DNA of 64,000 nucleotides from Cyanobacteria bacterium FACHB-502 (lineage in GTDB: Bacteria; Cyanobacteriota; Cyanobacteriia; Elainellales; Elainellaceae): positions 42,331 to 106,330 of the forward strand of contig JACJNZ010000069.1 of NCBI GenBank assembly GCA_014695325.1, given 5' to 3'. The notes under the pieces were generated by a model. It was given only the letters and a program-made list of their open reading frames with translations. It was not told the origin of the DNA and searched no databases. A program made the position numbers and the translations under genes. Positions 43,774-54,000 of this stretch are shown one piece after another. Within the stretch, counting starts at the first letter, position 1, and every line of letters starts with the position of its first letter.

Positions 43774-44169
43774 ATGATCGAAATCTCTAACCCTGACATC
43801 ATCGCGGAGCAGTGCCAGGAACTGGCAACACGGGTGATGCGGTATACCGAGGACAGTGGTATCCATCCGGCTGCGATCGAGCAATTGTACCTGATACGAT
43901 CGGATGCAGTGTTGACCGGATTTCACAGTATCAATGAGCTGATGCTTGCGATCGTCGTGCAAGGTCAAAAAGAGGCGTTATTGGGTGAGGAAGCATATCA
44001 ATATGGCGCAATGCAATATCTTGCTGCTTCGGTTGATTTACCGTTGAGCGGATGGGTGGTTGAGGCGACACCCAACAAGCCGTTTTTAGGGCTGAAGCTG
44101 AGCTTAGACCCGACGCGGGACGTTGAACGGCTGCGAACGACTTCGTCGCCCGAAGTGCGCCCGGCTTAA
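43774..44169 (+). pseudogene. Truncated AraC-family regulator (N-terminal domain only)
   Basis: A 131-residue reading frame matching the AraC_N ligand-binding domain: HPAAIEQLYLIRSDA, MLAIVVQGQKEALLG, YLAASVDLPLSGWVVEATPNKPFLGLKLSLDP. After LSLDP the frame turns to an unrelated tail (TRDVERLRTTSSPEVRPA) and stops. The C-terminal AraC helix-turn-helix domain, normally about 150 residues more, is absent downstream. It is therefore probably a truncated gene. Its position diverging from the importer operon suggests it once regulated it. Confidence 0.75.
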
Positions 44170-44325
44170 CAGCCAAATCTAAGCCTGCAAAGAATTAGCT
44201 CTTATTCGGCAACTGGCTCAAGTCTTGTGTTCTATTCAGCCTTCCACATTGGCTTTCCACATCAGCCTTCCATAAGATGGGTATCACAAGTGGCCATACC
44301 CAATCTTAGTCTCCAGGATACTTTG

Positions 44326-45150
44326 ATGAACCGAAAACGCCTTCTCGGATTCTTAAGCGGAATAGTTGCAGCACTGCTGCTGGCAATTACTCCTTCGGGA
44401 AATTTCGCAGTAAACGGCATTCGGACGATCATGCTTGCTCCAGCCCAGGTTCAATCTACAACGCTTTTGATTGCCGCTGCAGCCAGCTTGCAAAATGCCC
44501 TTGAAGAACTCGATCCTATCTTTGAAGCAGCCGATCGCGGCATTACCGTCAACTATAACTTTGCCGCTTCAGGACCGCTTCAGCAGCAGATTGAGCAGGG
44601 CGCACCCGTTGACTTATTTATTTCGGCTGCAAGCCGTCAGATGGATGCTTTACAACAGAAAAATTTGATTGTAACCAATACCCGTCGCAATCTGCTTACA
44701 AATGATTTGGTGCTGGTTGCCCCCAGCAATTCGACGCTGGGACTAACGAGTTTTCGGCAATTGATCAATTCCAATGTCAGAAGAATTTCGGTGGGCGAAC
44801 CTCGCAGCGTTCCAGCTGGAACCTACGCCCAGGAAATGTTTACAAACCTGGGAATTTTAGAGCAGCTTCGTCCTAAATTTGTCTACGGCAACTCCGTTCG
44901 CAGCGTTTTGGGAACCGTTGAAAGCGGCAACGCAGATGCAGGCATAGTCTACAGAACGGACGCGAGAATTACCAATCAGGTCAAACAGGTGGCAGCCGCC
45001 CCGAATCGCCTCCACTCCCCGATCGTCTATCCGATCGCCGTAATTTCCGCCAGCCGAAACCAGCAGGCAGCTCAGACGTATGAGCAATTTTTGAGCAGCA
45101 GTCAAGCGCAAGCTATCTTTAGACGCTATGGCTTTGGAATTGCCCGTTAG
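44326..45150 (+). CDS. modA: Molybdate ABC transporter substrate-binding protein
   Basis: A 274-residue ModA. The ATG at 44326 (MNRKRLLGFLSGIVAALLLAI) gives a normal signal peptide and has AGGA 6 nt upstream; an in-frame Met at 44227 does not. Core motifs: LLIAAAASLQNALEEL, NFAASGPLQQQIEQGAPVDLFISAA, GEPRSVPAGTYAQEM, GNADAGIVYRTDA. It binds molybdate (or tungstate) in the periplasm for ModBC. It lies 132 nt ahead of modBC on the same strand. Confidence 0.93.
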   Translation: MNRKRLLGFLSGIVAALLLAITPSGNFAVNGIRTIMLAPAQVQSTTLLIAAAASLQNALEELDPIFEAADRGITVNYNFAASGPLQQQIEQGAPVDLFISAASRQMDALQQKNLIVTNTRRNLLTNDLVLVAPSNSTLGLTSFRQLINSNVRRISVGEPRSVPAGTYAQEMFTNLGILEQLRPKFVYGNSVRSVLGTVESGNADAGIVYRTDARITNQVKQVAAAPNRLHSPIVYPIAVISASRNQQAAQTYEQFLSSSQAQAIFRRYGFGIAR

Positions 45151-45282
45151 AAGAGGGAGTGAATAGTTTAGCAGGGTGCAGAGGTGAAACCTACCCCAAG
45201 GGAAGCACAGCCTCTACAGCCTCTGTCTTATCTCTACTGCTCTGCCCCTTCACTGATTTGCCCTTCCACCCCTCACCTCTTT

Positions 45283-47169
45283 ATGACCCCCGACTTCTCT
45301 CCACTGTGGATCTCACTCAAAACCGCCGGGCTTGCCACGATCGCCACTTTCTTTACAGGGCTGGCAGCTGCCTACTGGATGTTAGGCTATCGGGGACGGT
45401 GGAAGTCTGTAATTGAGGGAATCTTTGTCGCGCCGCTCATTCTGCCGCCCACTGTAGTCGGTTTTTTGCTGCTGCTGTTGTTGGGTCGTAATGGTCTGCT
45501 TGGCCAGTGGATGGCTGGATTTGATTTCACGATCGTCTTTACCTGGTACGCTGCTGTGATCACTGCGACCGTCGTGGCGTTTCCCCTAATGTACAAAACG
45601 GCATTGGGAGCATTTGAACAGGTTGATAGCAGCCTGTTGCAAGTGGCCCAAACCTTGGGGGCATCCAAAGGGCGAATTTTCTGGCAAATCCTGCTGCCAC
45701 TCTCGGTTCCAGGTATTTTAGCTGGGACCACACTGGCATTTGCGCGAGCATTGGGGGAGTTTGGCGCAACCCTGATGCTGGCAGGCAATATTCCCGGTCG
45801 AACGCAAACAATTCCGATGGCAATCTTCTTTGCGGTGGAAGCAGGCGCAATGGAAGAAGCGTGGCTATGGGTGATTGTGATAATGACGATCTCGCTGTCA
45901 GGGATTATTGTGGTCAACCGATGGCAGAAACAGCACGAGCGTAAAATTCAGAAAAATTCCTTTGGAGTTGTGGAAGCGAATGAACCCGTGAACGGCAGAA
46001 GCGATCGAATTGGTAATTCTCCTGCTGTGCCGCTGACCCATTCGCTGCTGTTGAATACAGAGCAGGGATTGCTGGTTAACATCCAGAAACAGCTTGCAAA
46101 CTTCACCTTGGACACGGCTTTTGCAGCCCACGGAGAAACGTTAGGGCTCCTCGGTGGCTCTGGTTCCGGCAAGAGCATGACGCTGCGCTGTATTGCGGGG
46201 GTCGAAACACCAACCCAAGGACGAATTGTTTTGAATGGGCAAACGCTGTTCGATTCAGCTCAGCGAATTAATATCCCCAGCCATCAACGCAGAGTCAGCC
46301 TGGTATTTCAAAACTATGCGCTATTTCCTCACATGACCGTTGCCCAGAATATCGCTTTTGGGTTGCAGCGTTTACCTAAAGTCCTGCGATCGCAGCGAGT
46401 TAATCAGCAGCTTGCCCTGGTGCAGTTACAGGGATTAGGCGATCGCTATCCGCATCAGCTTTCGGGGGGACAACAGCAGCGAGTTGCGCTGGCGCGGGCA
46501 CTGGCAACCGAACCAGAAGCGTTATTGCTGGATGAACCGTTTTCAGCACTGGATACCTACCTCCGCAGCCAGCTTGAGCGGCAGCTCGTCGAAACCCTGT
46601 CTACCTATTCTGGGGTGACGCTTTTTGTCACGCACAATTTAGAGGAAGCCTATCGAGTGTGTGAAAAGCTGCTGGTGATGTCTGGCGGCAGGGCGATCGC
46701 CTATGACTCGAAACACCAGATTTTTGAGCATCCTCGCACGGTGCGCGTAGCCCAGCTCACCGGATGTAAAAACTTTTCCCGGGCTGCCGTCGCTGGATCA
46801 GATGCAATCGAGGCGATCGATTGGGGCGTGACGCTGCAAACCGTGGAAGCCATTCCCGATAACCTTACCGATGTCGGAATTCGTGCCCATCAAATTCGTA
46901 TCACGACGCATCCTGAAGCAGGCAAAACAAACACTTTTCCCGCTTGGGTAACTTCCACCAGTGAAACGCCTCACCGAATCACCCTGTTCCTCAAGCTAAA
47001 TGCTGCGCCCAAAGACTTACAGGACTATCATCTGCAAGCGGAATTGTTTAAGGATAAGTGGCGGGCGATTAAGGATCATCCTTTTCCCTGGTATGTTCAA
47101 TTTGACCCCCTGAGCCTCATTTTGATGGCTGACTTGAAACAAAGTGTCTCAATGCTGCCAACTCAGTGA
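45283..47169 (+). CDS. modBC: Molybdate ABC transporter permease-ATPase fusion (ModB-ModC)
   Basis: A 628-residue fusion from the ATG at 45283 (MTPDFSPLWISLKTAG); an in-frame start at 45184 gives an unlikely tail. Residues 1-220 are ModB with five to six membrane segments and an EAA loop (AQTLGASKGRIFWQILLPLSVPGI). Residues about 270-500 are ModC: Walker A GGSGSGKS followed by Met rather than Thr, Q-loop FQNYALFPH, signature LSGGQQQR, Walker B LLLDEP, H-loop FVTHNLEEA. A molybdate-binding-like region follows (500-628). Fused ModBC is common in cyanobacteria. It supplies Mo for nitrate reductase or nitrogenase. Confidence 0.93.
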   Translation: MTPDFSPLWISLKTAGLATIATFFTGLAAAYWMLGYRGRWKSVIEGIFVAPLILPPTVVGFLLLLLLGRNGLLGQWMAGFDFTIVFTWYAAVITATVVAFPLMYKTALGAFEQVDSSLLQVAQTLGASKGRIFWQILLPLSVPGILAGTTLAFARALGEFGATLMLAGNIPGRTQTIPMAIFFAVEAGAMEEAWLWVIVIMTISLSGIIVVNRWQKQHERKIQKNSFGVVEANEPVNGRSDRIGNSPAVPLTHSLLLNTEQGLLVNIQKQLANFTLDTAFAAHGETLGLLGGSGSGKSMTLRCIAGVETPTQGRIVLNGQTLFDSAQRINIPSHQRRVSLVFQNYALFPHMTVAQNIAFGLQRLPKVLRSQRVNQQLALVQLQGLGDRYPHQLSGGQQQRVALARALATEPEALLLDEPFSALDTYLRSQLERQLVETLSTYSGVTLFVTHNLEEAYRVCEKLLVMSGGRAIAYDSKHQIFEHPRTVRVAQLTGCKNFSRAAVAGSDAIEAIDWGVTLQTVEAIPDNLTDVGIRAHQIRITTHPEAGKTNTFPAWVTSTSETPHRITLFLKLNAAPKDLQDYHLQAELFKDKWRAIKDHPFPWYVQFDPLSLILMADLKQSVSMLPTQ

Positions 47170-47208
47170 AAATGGGTGAATGAGTAGCAGAATGGAACCG
47201 GACATGAT

Positions 47209-47487
47209 TCAGGATAGAACCGGGCTTGATTCAGGATAGTCTGCTAAATACACCAAAGCTTTAAACCGTAGTTCAACCAGTTGGTCATACAAGGGATTGA
47301 GTTTGCACAAAGGGGGAATGTGAACCAAAGGGCGATCGAAGAACTTGATGGTTCGTTCAAAAGGACACTGCGCCGGAATGACTTTGCATATCCAGTGCGC
47401 CATCTCATGATTGCGGATTTCAACCGATTCGAGTTGTTGACGGAGTGCAGCGAGAAGATTGAGGTGGTTGATTGTGAAGCGTTTCAT
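47209..47487 (-). CDS. Mo-dependent nitrogenase C-terminal-type small protein (Nitro_C)
   Basis: A 92-residue protein starting at 47487 (MKRFTINHLNLLAALRQQLESVEI), with GGAGGA 8 nt upstream. Family marks: EIRNHEMAHWICKVIPAQCPFER, LVHIPPLCKLNPLYDQL and LRFKALVYLA. This matches the small cyanobacterial family named Mo-dependent nitrogenase C-terminus. It is not a nitrogenase subunit, and its function is unknown. Conserved Cys and His residues could bind a metal. It is convergent with modBC, a possible but weak link to molybdenum. Confidence 0.85.
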   Translation of the reverse strand: MKRFTINHLNLLAALRQQLESVEIRNHEMAHWICKVIPAQCPFERTIKFFDRPLVHIPPLCKLNPLYDQLVELRFKALVYLADYPESSPVLS

Positions 47488-47508
47488 ATTGATGTTCCTC
47501 CAGAGCAC

Positions 47509-47861
47509 TGTGAGTCGTTGGGATAACTTGAAGTCTGTTTCTTGCTATCTGAATCTAAATTAGCGAGGGAAGCGTTCCGAAAGCGTTCTCAAAACGTTCC
47601 GACCCTGATCAACTCACACGACTCTGTGATTTCTGGCATTCTGTAACTTCTGGCGCAGAGTTTCTCAACAGGAATCGATGGCTCGGCTTTAGGTCGGCAA
47701 GCGACTCGTACCCATTCAAACCGCAGCCTGAGATTAAAGGCATTGCTGAATGGAAATCGGATTTGCGGATAGGGAGTTTTGCGCTAGTGGTCGTTTGCAA
47801 ATCACCCTTACAGAATTCACCTGTCGGAGCAGCAATGCCAGCTTAAAACGCCAGATTAAAA
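47509..47861. other. Intergenic region between Nitro_C gene and alpha/beta hydrolase
   Basis: 353 bases without a convincing gene. A 63-codon plus-strand frame (47750-47941) overlaps the end of the hydrolase gene and has no recognisable features. No terminator or repeat was identified. Confidence 0.45.
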
Positions 47862-48758
47862 TTATTCAGAAACTACAAGCAACGGGAGAAACTTGCGAAT
47901 TAATCCGATCGCCACAGCAGGAAGTTCCAGGTGGGGGGTGAGCCTGGTGTCGTCTACAGATTGAAAGGTGCGAATTGCAGATGGGTTAAGTTTGGCAAAA
48001 CGCTGTCCTAATTCAGGGCTGGTGTACTCGGTCGGCATTCCGTAGATCAAAGCGGTGGGTGTCACGAGCTGGGGAATGAACTGTGCCAAATCAAAACTCA
48101 AATCGCCGCGTACAAACGCCAGTGCCGCATATTCTGCATTGGGCTGCTGAGCAGACTGGAGGTAAGCTTCGACAATTTCTGGATAAACCCGATCGCTTTT
48201 GCCAAATTGCCGCTGTTCTAGAAAACTGCGAATTCCAAACGCGGTCGCAACCCCTGCACTGTAGAAGAGGCGATCGAGGAGCGGCGTTTTAATAAGTTGG
48301 GCAAAGAAATTGTCTTGATAGTTCTGCTCAAAATCATTCAATCCCGCTGCCGTCACCAGGATCAGGGATTTGAACAAATCGGGATGTTGCACCGCAGCCC
48401 GTACCGTAAACGCAGCCGTTAAACCCGATGCAATCACCGTGATCGGCTCAGTGCAACTCTGTTTGATAAACTCCACGATCGTTTGCACATAATCCTCAAC
48501 GCGATAATTGCGAGCCGGATGATCAGAACGTCCCCAGCCAATCAAATCAGGTGCGAGAATCCGGTAGTCTGCGGCAAAAGCAGGATACACTTTTGACCAT
48601 TCATAGGCAGAGGAACCGCCGCCGAGCGCATGAAGAAATACCAGCGTTTCTGGGTTAGTATTCCCTGTGTTCCACAGCTTGTCCTCAGCTGTGTAATACG
48701 CGATTTTTCCCAGAGAAGTGACGATCGATTGCTGGCCAAAACCCATTGGTATAAACAT
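47862..48758 (-). CDS. Alpha/beta-fold hydrolase family protein
   Basis: A 298-residue alpha/beta hydrolase-like protein. Features: VFLHALGGGSSAYEWSKVYPAFA (oxyanion HG-type loop), DLIGWGRSDHP, then the nucleophile-elbow region VIASGLTAAFTVRAA, where G-x-S-x-G is replaced by A-S-G-L-T. A His occurs in LTPHLELP near the C-terminus. The family is widespread in cyanobacteria. The degenerate elbow suggests altered or lost hydrolase activity. No signal peptide. No functional link to its neighbours is obvious. Confidence 0.83.
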   Translation of the reverse strand: MFIPMGFGQQSIVTSLGKIAYYTAEDKLWNTGNTNPETLVFLHALGGGSSAYEWSKVYPAFAADYRILAPDLIGWGRSDHPARNYRVEDYVQTIVEFIKQSCTEPITVIASGLTAAFTVRAAVQHPDLFKSLILVTAAGLNDFEQNYQDNFFAQLIKTPLLDRLFYSAGVATAFGIRSFLEQRQFGKSDRVYPEIVEAYLQSAQQPNAEYAALAFVRGDLSFDLAQFIPQLVTPTALIYGMPTEYTSPELGQRFAKLNPSAIRTFQSVDDTRLTPHLELPAVAIGLIRKFLPLLVVSE

Positions 48759-49314
48759 CGTTTGAGCCTCTGATAAATGAGCATCTAATCTTTGAGCGGC
48801 TCATGTCCCCAGTTTTTCAGCGAGGATCGCCAGCGAGTAGGTTCAATCTTGCCAGACGGTTTTTGCGCCGAGAGACGATGAATATAGCCCATGACACGAG
48901 GCACCTGGTGATTATCCAGTGTTATCCATATGATGTGCCATGCTACTTCTCTTCTGCCTTCTTAACGTCTTTCCGATGGCGGAGCACAGTGCTATCCCCA
49001 AGCCCTTAACGTGTTAAAGACGGATTGAATTTAAGAAAATCGCGATCGTGGTTTAGCTGCTGCTAAAGGGAAAAAGGTTTGCGCTTGAGTTAATCGATCG
49101 AGGAATTTGCGTCAATGCAGTGAGTTCAGGTTCACAGACATTTATTGCTGAGATGGATTGCTAAATTGATTGCTGAGAAAAGGCATATTTTCAGGGAATG
49201 CGGCAAAGCCAGTCATTGAAGCGATAAGACTCTGAACGTGGTAGAAGCTCCCTGGTTGCTGTCGCGCTACTGAGTGAAGGTGGTAGCGATCGAATTTCTA
49301 ATGCAGGATCGAAG
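48759..49314. other. Gap between hydrolase and CAP-domain genes
   Basis: 556 bases. On the minus strand a frame ending at TAG 48785-48787 reads QVPRVMGYIHRLSAQKPSG followed by KIEPTRWRSSLKNWG. It looks like the C-terminus of a protein, but no start or family could be identified, so it may be a gene remnant. The rest shows nothing recognisable. Confidence 0.4.
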
Positions 49315-49881
49315 TTAGCGCTTGATGAAAACCTGAGTGAAATAGAATTCGCCCTGATTATTTTGAGTGACTCCAACTCCAGTCAGGTTGTAGTCCCCCA
49401 TAATGTTTTGAAAATGCCCCGGACTCTTGAGCCATCCATTCACGATTTGAGCCGTCGGATTGCTGAAGCCTTGATTGAAGGCAACATTTTCGGCTGAGGC
49501 ACGCAAAGGAATCGAGTTTCTAATCGTTAGCACCCGGCTGCTAAAACCGTCATGACTTAAAGCACGGAGATCTGCCATCGATTGGCTGTGCTGCCTAGCC
49601 TGTTGGGTAATTGTGCTGTTCAACCTCATCGAAGATAACCCTTGCTGCTGGCGATACTGGTTAATCTTCTGGAAGACCGATCGCTCTAAGGTTGCTAAAG
49701 CTGTAGAGGCGGCTCGCTTGATACTCCGAGGAAACGTCTGAGGAAGCGCGTACCTCTCCGCCGAAAGTCCTCCGAACTCGCTTGCTCCACTAGAGCGAAC
49801 AGGCTGGAAATCGAGCGACCGCTTCGTAGATCCTCCTAAAGATAGTGGTGATCGAGTTGTAGAACGCGACATGCTATTCAT
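49315..49881 (-). CDS. CAP (SCP/PR1)-domain protein
   Basis: A 188-residue protein. The N-terminal 70 residues are Ser/Arg-rich and poorly ordered, without a clear signal peptide. The CAP domain follows (about 72-188): VFQKINQYRQQQGLSSMRLN, ARQHSQSMADLRALSHDGF, SAENVAFNQGF, IVNGWLKSPGHFQNIMGDYNLTGVGV and a terminal EFYFTQVFIK. His and Glu residues of the CAP cavity are present (SHDGF, AENVA, SPGH). The ATG at 49881 has GGAGG 9 nt upstream. Extracellular or envelope roles are usual for the family; function here unknown. Confidence 0.87.
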   Translation of the reverse strand: MNSMSRSTTRSPLSLGGSTKRSLDFQPVRSSGASEFGGLSAERYALPQTFPRSIKRAASTALATLERSVFQKINQYRQQQGLSSMRLNSTITQQARQHSQSMADLRALSHDGFSSRVLTIRNSIPLRASAENVAFNQGFSNPTAQIVNGWLKSPGHFQNIMGDYNLTGVGVTQNNQGEFYFTQVFIKR

Positions 49882-50264
49882 GTAGAACTACCTCCAAGCA
49901 GGTCTAGATTGCAGCCTCTACACTACTAGGCTTTATCGGAGGTGGATGTGACAGCGATCGATGACGAATGCTGCGAAATGTGTTGGCGGCGCAAAAATCG
50001 CTCGTTTTTGATTGAAAAACAGGACTTGTTGCGCGATGCAGCAAGACGCTCCTTTCCAGCCAGATTGGGCAAAAAGCAAAGCAAACCGCGCGTACGGACG
50101 TAATTTTGCGGAGATTTGCGATCGTTTGGGCGAAAATCTCCTTTGTTGCAGGCTTTCTGATGCGATGATCAGGCTGTCCGGCTAACTAAAATCCTGCTTA
50201 AGCGTCGTTTGGAAATCGATCTATTGGAATTATCAGAATCCGTTATTGAAATCATCAGAATTGA
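49882..50264. other. Intergenic region, nothing recognised
   Basis: 383 bases between the CAP-domain gene and the zinc-finger gene. It should contain the CAP-gene promoter. No gene, repeat or dyad of note. Confidence 0.45.
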
Positions 50265-50606
50265 TTAATAGTTCTTCCCCTGCTCATCCACAAAGCACCA
50301 CAGCCATTGTTCCCCCAGTTCTGCCGAACTAATAACAGAATGTCCCGTTTCCTTGTAGTGATGACGGGCGTGCTGATTCTTAGAGGAATCGCAGCACAGC
50401 ATCTTCCCGCAGGCCTGGCAAATTCGCAAATGAACCCACCGATCGCCTACCCGAACGCACTCCTCGCACTGAAAGGTAGGATAGTTAGATTTTAGGATCA
50501 GGTTTTCTACAGTCAATTCATTCAAATGTTGACAGGGCATTGGATTACCGGGGGGTAGATAAGTTGAGAGCGTATCTTCAATCTTGTTCACCCATGATAG
50601 TCTCAT
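50265..50606 (-). CDS. UBP-type zinc-finger protein
   Basis: A 113-residue protein from the Met at 50606; an in-frame start at 50798 adds low-quality sequence and Met at 50540 (MPCQHLNELT) is also possible. The zinc-finger-UBP pattern is plain: PCQHL, FQCEECVRVGDRWVHLRICQ, ACGKMLCCDSSKNQHARHHYKETGHSVI, EQWLWCFVDE, with all Cys/His ligands in place. In eukaryotes this domain binds the free C-terminus of ubiquitin; bacterial stand-alone copies have no settled role. No functional partner lies next to it. Confidence 0.85.
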   Translation of the reverse strand: MRLSWVNKIEDTLSTYLPPGNPMPCQHLNELTVENLILKSNYPTFQCEECVRVGDRWVHLRICQACGKMLCCDSSKNQHARHHYKETGHSVISSAELGEQWLWCFVDEQGKNY

Positions 50607-51039
50607 CGTGCAGGATAGAGACACTCTATTTATGTTTTTGCGACACAGCCCAATGGCTTGCTGCGCTATTTCCTTTAAATAATGTATAAAAATAAAAATA
50701 CCGAATCGAAATCCTTCAGCTGTGATCTCAATCAATGGCCTCCACTGACTTCGATCAGTGATCTCAATCAGTGCCCTTTCCGGAAGGTTGACTGACACAC
50801 TGGAATCAGATGATCATCTAGGAGGATGTTTAAACAGTCGCAAGTGTCCTACATCGCCCCGCTATTTCCCTTTCTGTTCCCCATCTGGGTGCATTTTGAA
50901 TCCCTAAAGCGAGCGATGTTCTCCCCGAGCCTGGAGGTTCAGGGGGCAATTTGGGCGATAGCCACAACTTTTCAAACGTCCTCTACGTCCTATTTCTAGT
51001 TGTCGCGATCGATTCGGCGTAAGTCAAAAAATTACTGTT
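50607..51039. other. Divergent intergenic region
   Basis: 433 bases between the zinc-finger gene (minus) and the large kinase-like gene (plus). An in-frame extension of the zinc-finger gene covers part of it but looks non-coding; it includes a direct repeat (ATCTCAATCA). Promoters for both genes must be here; none is clear. Confidence 0.4.
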
Positions 51040-54000
51040 ATGTCAAACCAGAACAGCGGACAGTGGCAGGCTGGGGACACAATCCTGGATCTGTATCGGG
51101 TCATCGGAATTCTGTATCAGGATGAGTTTGGCGAGGTCTACCGGGCGCGGCATCTGGGCTGGAATGTCGATTTGTCAATTCATCGTCTCAAGCCGAGGGC
51201 GATCGCAGCGATCGGTGGAATCGAAGCCTTGAAGCAAACCGCCGATGCCTGGGTAGGCTTGGGGCTGCATCCCCATGTGGCAAACGCCTACTATCTGCGG
51301 TGGGTGAATGAGCCGTCCGGTGAGCAGCCATTGGTGTTTACCGAGTTTGGGAGTGACGGAACCCTGCATCAGTGGATTCAAAATTGGCGGCTTTACGAGC
51401 AGAGCGCACTGCTTCGTCGCATTCTAGACATCGCCATTCAGCTTGCCTGGGGACTGCAAACCCTGCACGATCAGGGCTTAATCCACCAGAGTCTAACCCC
51501 TGCAACCGTCTTAATGGCTGGCGATGGCATTGCCAAGATCACTCAGGTTGGGCTAGCCGAGGCTCCCCCAGGTTATCAATCGCCCGAACAGATCAATCAG
51601 ACTGACTTAACTTCCCAAACTGACCTCTGGGGTTGGGGGTTGACGCTGCTGGAAATGTTTACAGGTAAACCCATTGGGTCGTCGAGTCTGGGGGCAGTTC
51701 AGGTGCTCGATCGCTATCTAGAAGGCATGACCTCTGGCATTCCCCGGATGCCTGCGCCCGTAGCAGAACTGCTGCGTCGATGCTTCCAGAATGCTCCAGA
51801 TCTGCGTCCTGGGAGCCTGCGCGAGGTCGCCAATCAGATGCAAGCAATTTACCAAACGGTGACAGGGACACTCTACCCGCGTCAAGAGCCGTCTCCGTTG
51901 CGAAGTGCCGATTCGTACAACAACTGGGCACTGGCACTGGTGGATCTGGGTCAGGGCGCAGAAGCCCTTCAGCGTTGGGACGAAGCCCTCACCCTTCAGC
52001 CGCAGCACCTCAATTCAATCTACAACCGGGGAATAATGCTTTGGCGATCGGGCAAAATAAGCGATCGCGATTTGCTGAACCAGCTCGAAGCGAACCGTCC
52101 TTCTCCTGAAGATGGGCACAGCAAGTATTTTCTGGGGTTAGTGCATTGGGAGCGGGGCGACTATGACACTGCACTTCGGCTCCTAGAAGAAGTTCAGGCG
52201 CAGGGCATCCACACGGATACTTTATCGCCGCTGCTGGCACAACTCCGGGAAAAATGTCCCCAGGCGAAGCAGCTATTGCCAGAGTTTCGCGATCGCGTTA
52301 TGGAATACCAGCAAGGCACTAGTCGTTGGGTATCGTCGATCGCACTGAGTCCCACCGGACTGTATGCGGTATCGGGCGGCTCGGATCGCCTGATTCGGAT
52401 CTGGGAGGTTCCCAGCGGTCGCTGCGTTTGTACCTTTCGGAGACACCGAGGACAGGTGACTGCCGTATCGCTTAATTCCGACGGTAGCCAGCTTTTATCG
52501 GGCAGCGAAGACCAAACAATCAAACTTTGGAATATTGCTTCTAATAGCCTTCAGTTCACGTTTGGCGGGGTCGAACGCGTTCGCTTTCGGGATAAAATTC
52601 GTCGCCTGTTGAATCCATCGCCGCCTACTAGCAGCAGCAATGGGCACAAAGGTACGATACGGGCGATCGCCTTTAGCCCCGATCGACGCAACATTTTGTC
52701 GGGTGCAGATGATTCAGCTCTGAAGCTTTGGGATGTAAACTCGGGCAGATGCCTGCAAACGCTACGGGGGCACCGGGCGCGGGTGTTTGCGGTGGCGTTT
52801 GATCCAACCGGACGCGAAGCTATTTCTGCCAGCAATGACCAAACGATTAAACTCTGGAATCTGACAACGGGGCAGGTGCTTCAGACGTTGAAGGGACATC
52901 AGCAGCTCACAGCGATTGCCCTTAGTTCTAGTGGACGCTATGTGCTGGCAGGCGATACCTCGATCAAGCTGTGGGATCTCTCGACGGGGCAGGTGGTGCG
53001 AACGTTTGACGACCCAGGGGTGCAGGCGATCGCCTTTAGTCCCAACGAGCGATATCTCTTGTCAGGCAGCCAGGATGGGCGACTGCGAATTTGGGAGGTC
53101 GAGTCGGGGCGATGTCTGCGGACCTTTGAACCGCATGAATCGGAAATTTACGCGATCGCGCTCAGTTCGGACGGTCGCTATGCCTTGTCTACGGATCGCG
53201 ACAGCCTGAAGCTCTGGGCAGTTCACCTGAATGCCCCCGCTGATTTTGCCCCTCTGTCGCTGTCGCAAATGTTGCCTGCGGCGGTAGTTCTGACGGGCGA
53301 TCGTCGCTATGAGGAGGAAATTACCCAGGCGGAGTCAGCTCTGAAACGCGGCGATGCCCCTGCGGCAGCTCAGCATCTGCGCGCAGCACGCTCCGGCTAC
53401 CCACGGGGCATAGAAGCAGTGCAGGCATGGTTAAAGCTTTATTTCGACTTACCGCGCCAATCTCTCCGCGAGATCTGGGAGCAGACAACCCTGGACGGGC
53501 ACACGGCTTCAGTACGGGCAGTTGCCTTTCAACCCAATGGACAGTCCATCCTTTCTAGCAGTGTCAATCGCACCCTTAAACGCTGGGATGTAGAAACGGA
53601 ACGCTGTCTGCTCAACTTTGAAGGACATCAGAGTATTGCAGAGGCGATCGCCCTCAGTTCAGACGGAACCCAGGTGCTATCGGGCAACGCCGATGGAACA
53701 GTGACGCTCTGGGATGTGAACTCAGGCGAAAGACTCCGAACGCTGACCGGACATCAGGGCACAGTGCGGGCGGTTGCCTTTCATCCTCAGGGACGCTATG
53801 CCGTGTCAGGCAGTGACGATCGCACGGTGAGACTTTGGGACACCGCAACCGGACGCTGTCTGCGAACCTTGACCTACCACACCGATCGCGTCACCGCAGT
53901 GGCAGTTAGTGCGGACGGACAATCGCTGCTGTCAGGTGGGGCGGATAAAACCGTAGTTTTGGCGGAATTGGCAACCGGTGAAGTGCTGCGAACCCTGGAG

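Noticed and set aside
44170..44325. NtcA-like pair GTA...TAC before modA
   Set aside because: The half-sites are 13 rather than 8 bases apart, so it does not fit the consensus.
47209..47487. Evidence for nitrogen fixation genes
   Set aside because: The Nitro_C-type family is named after a domain match only and is found outside nif clusters; no nifHDK genes are in the window.
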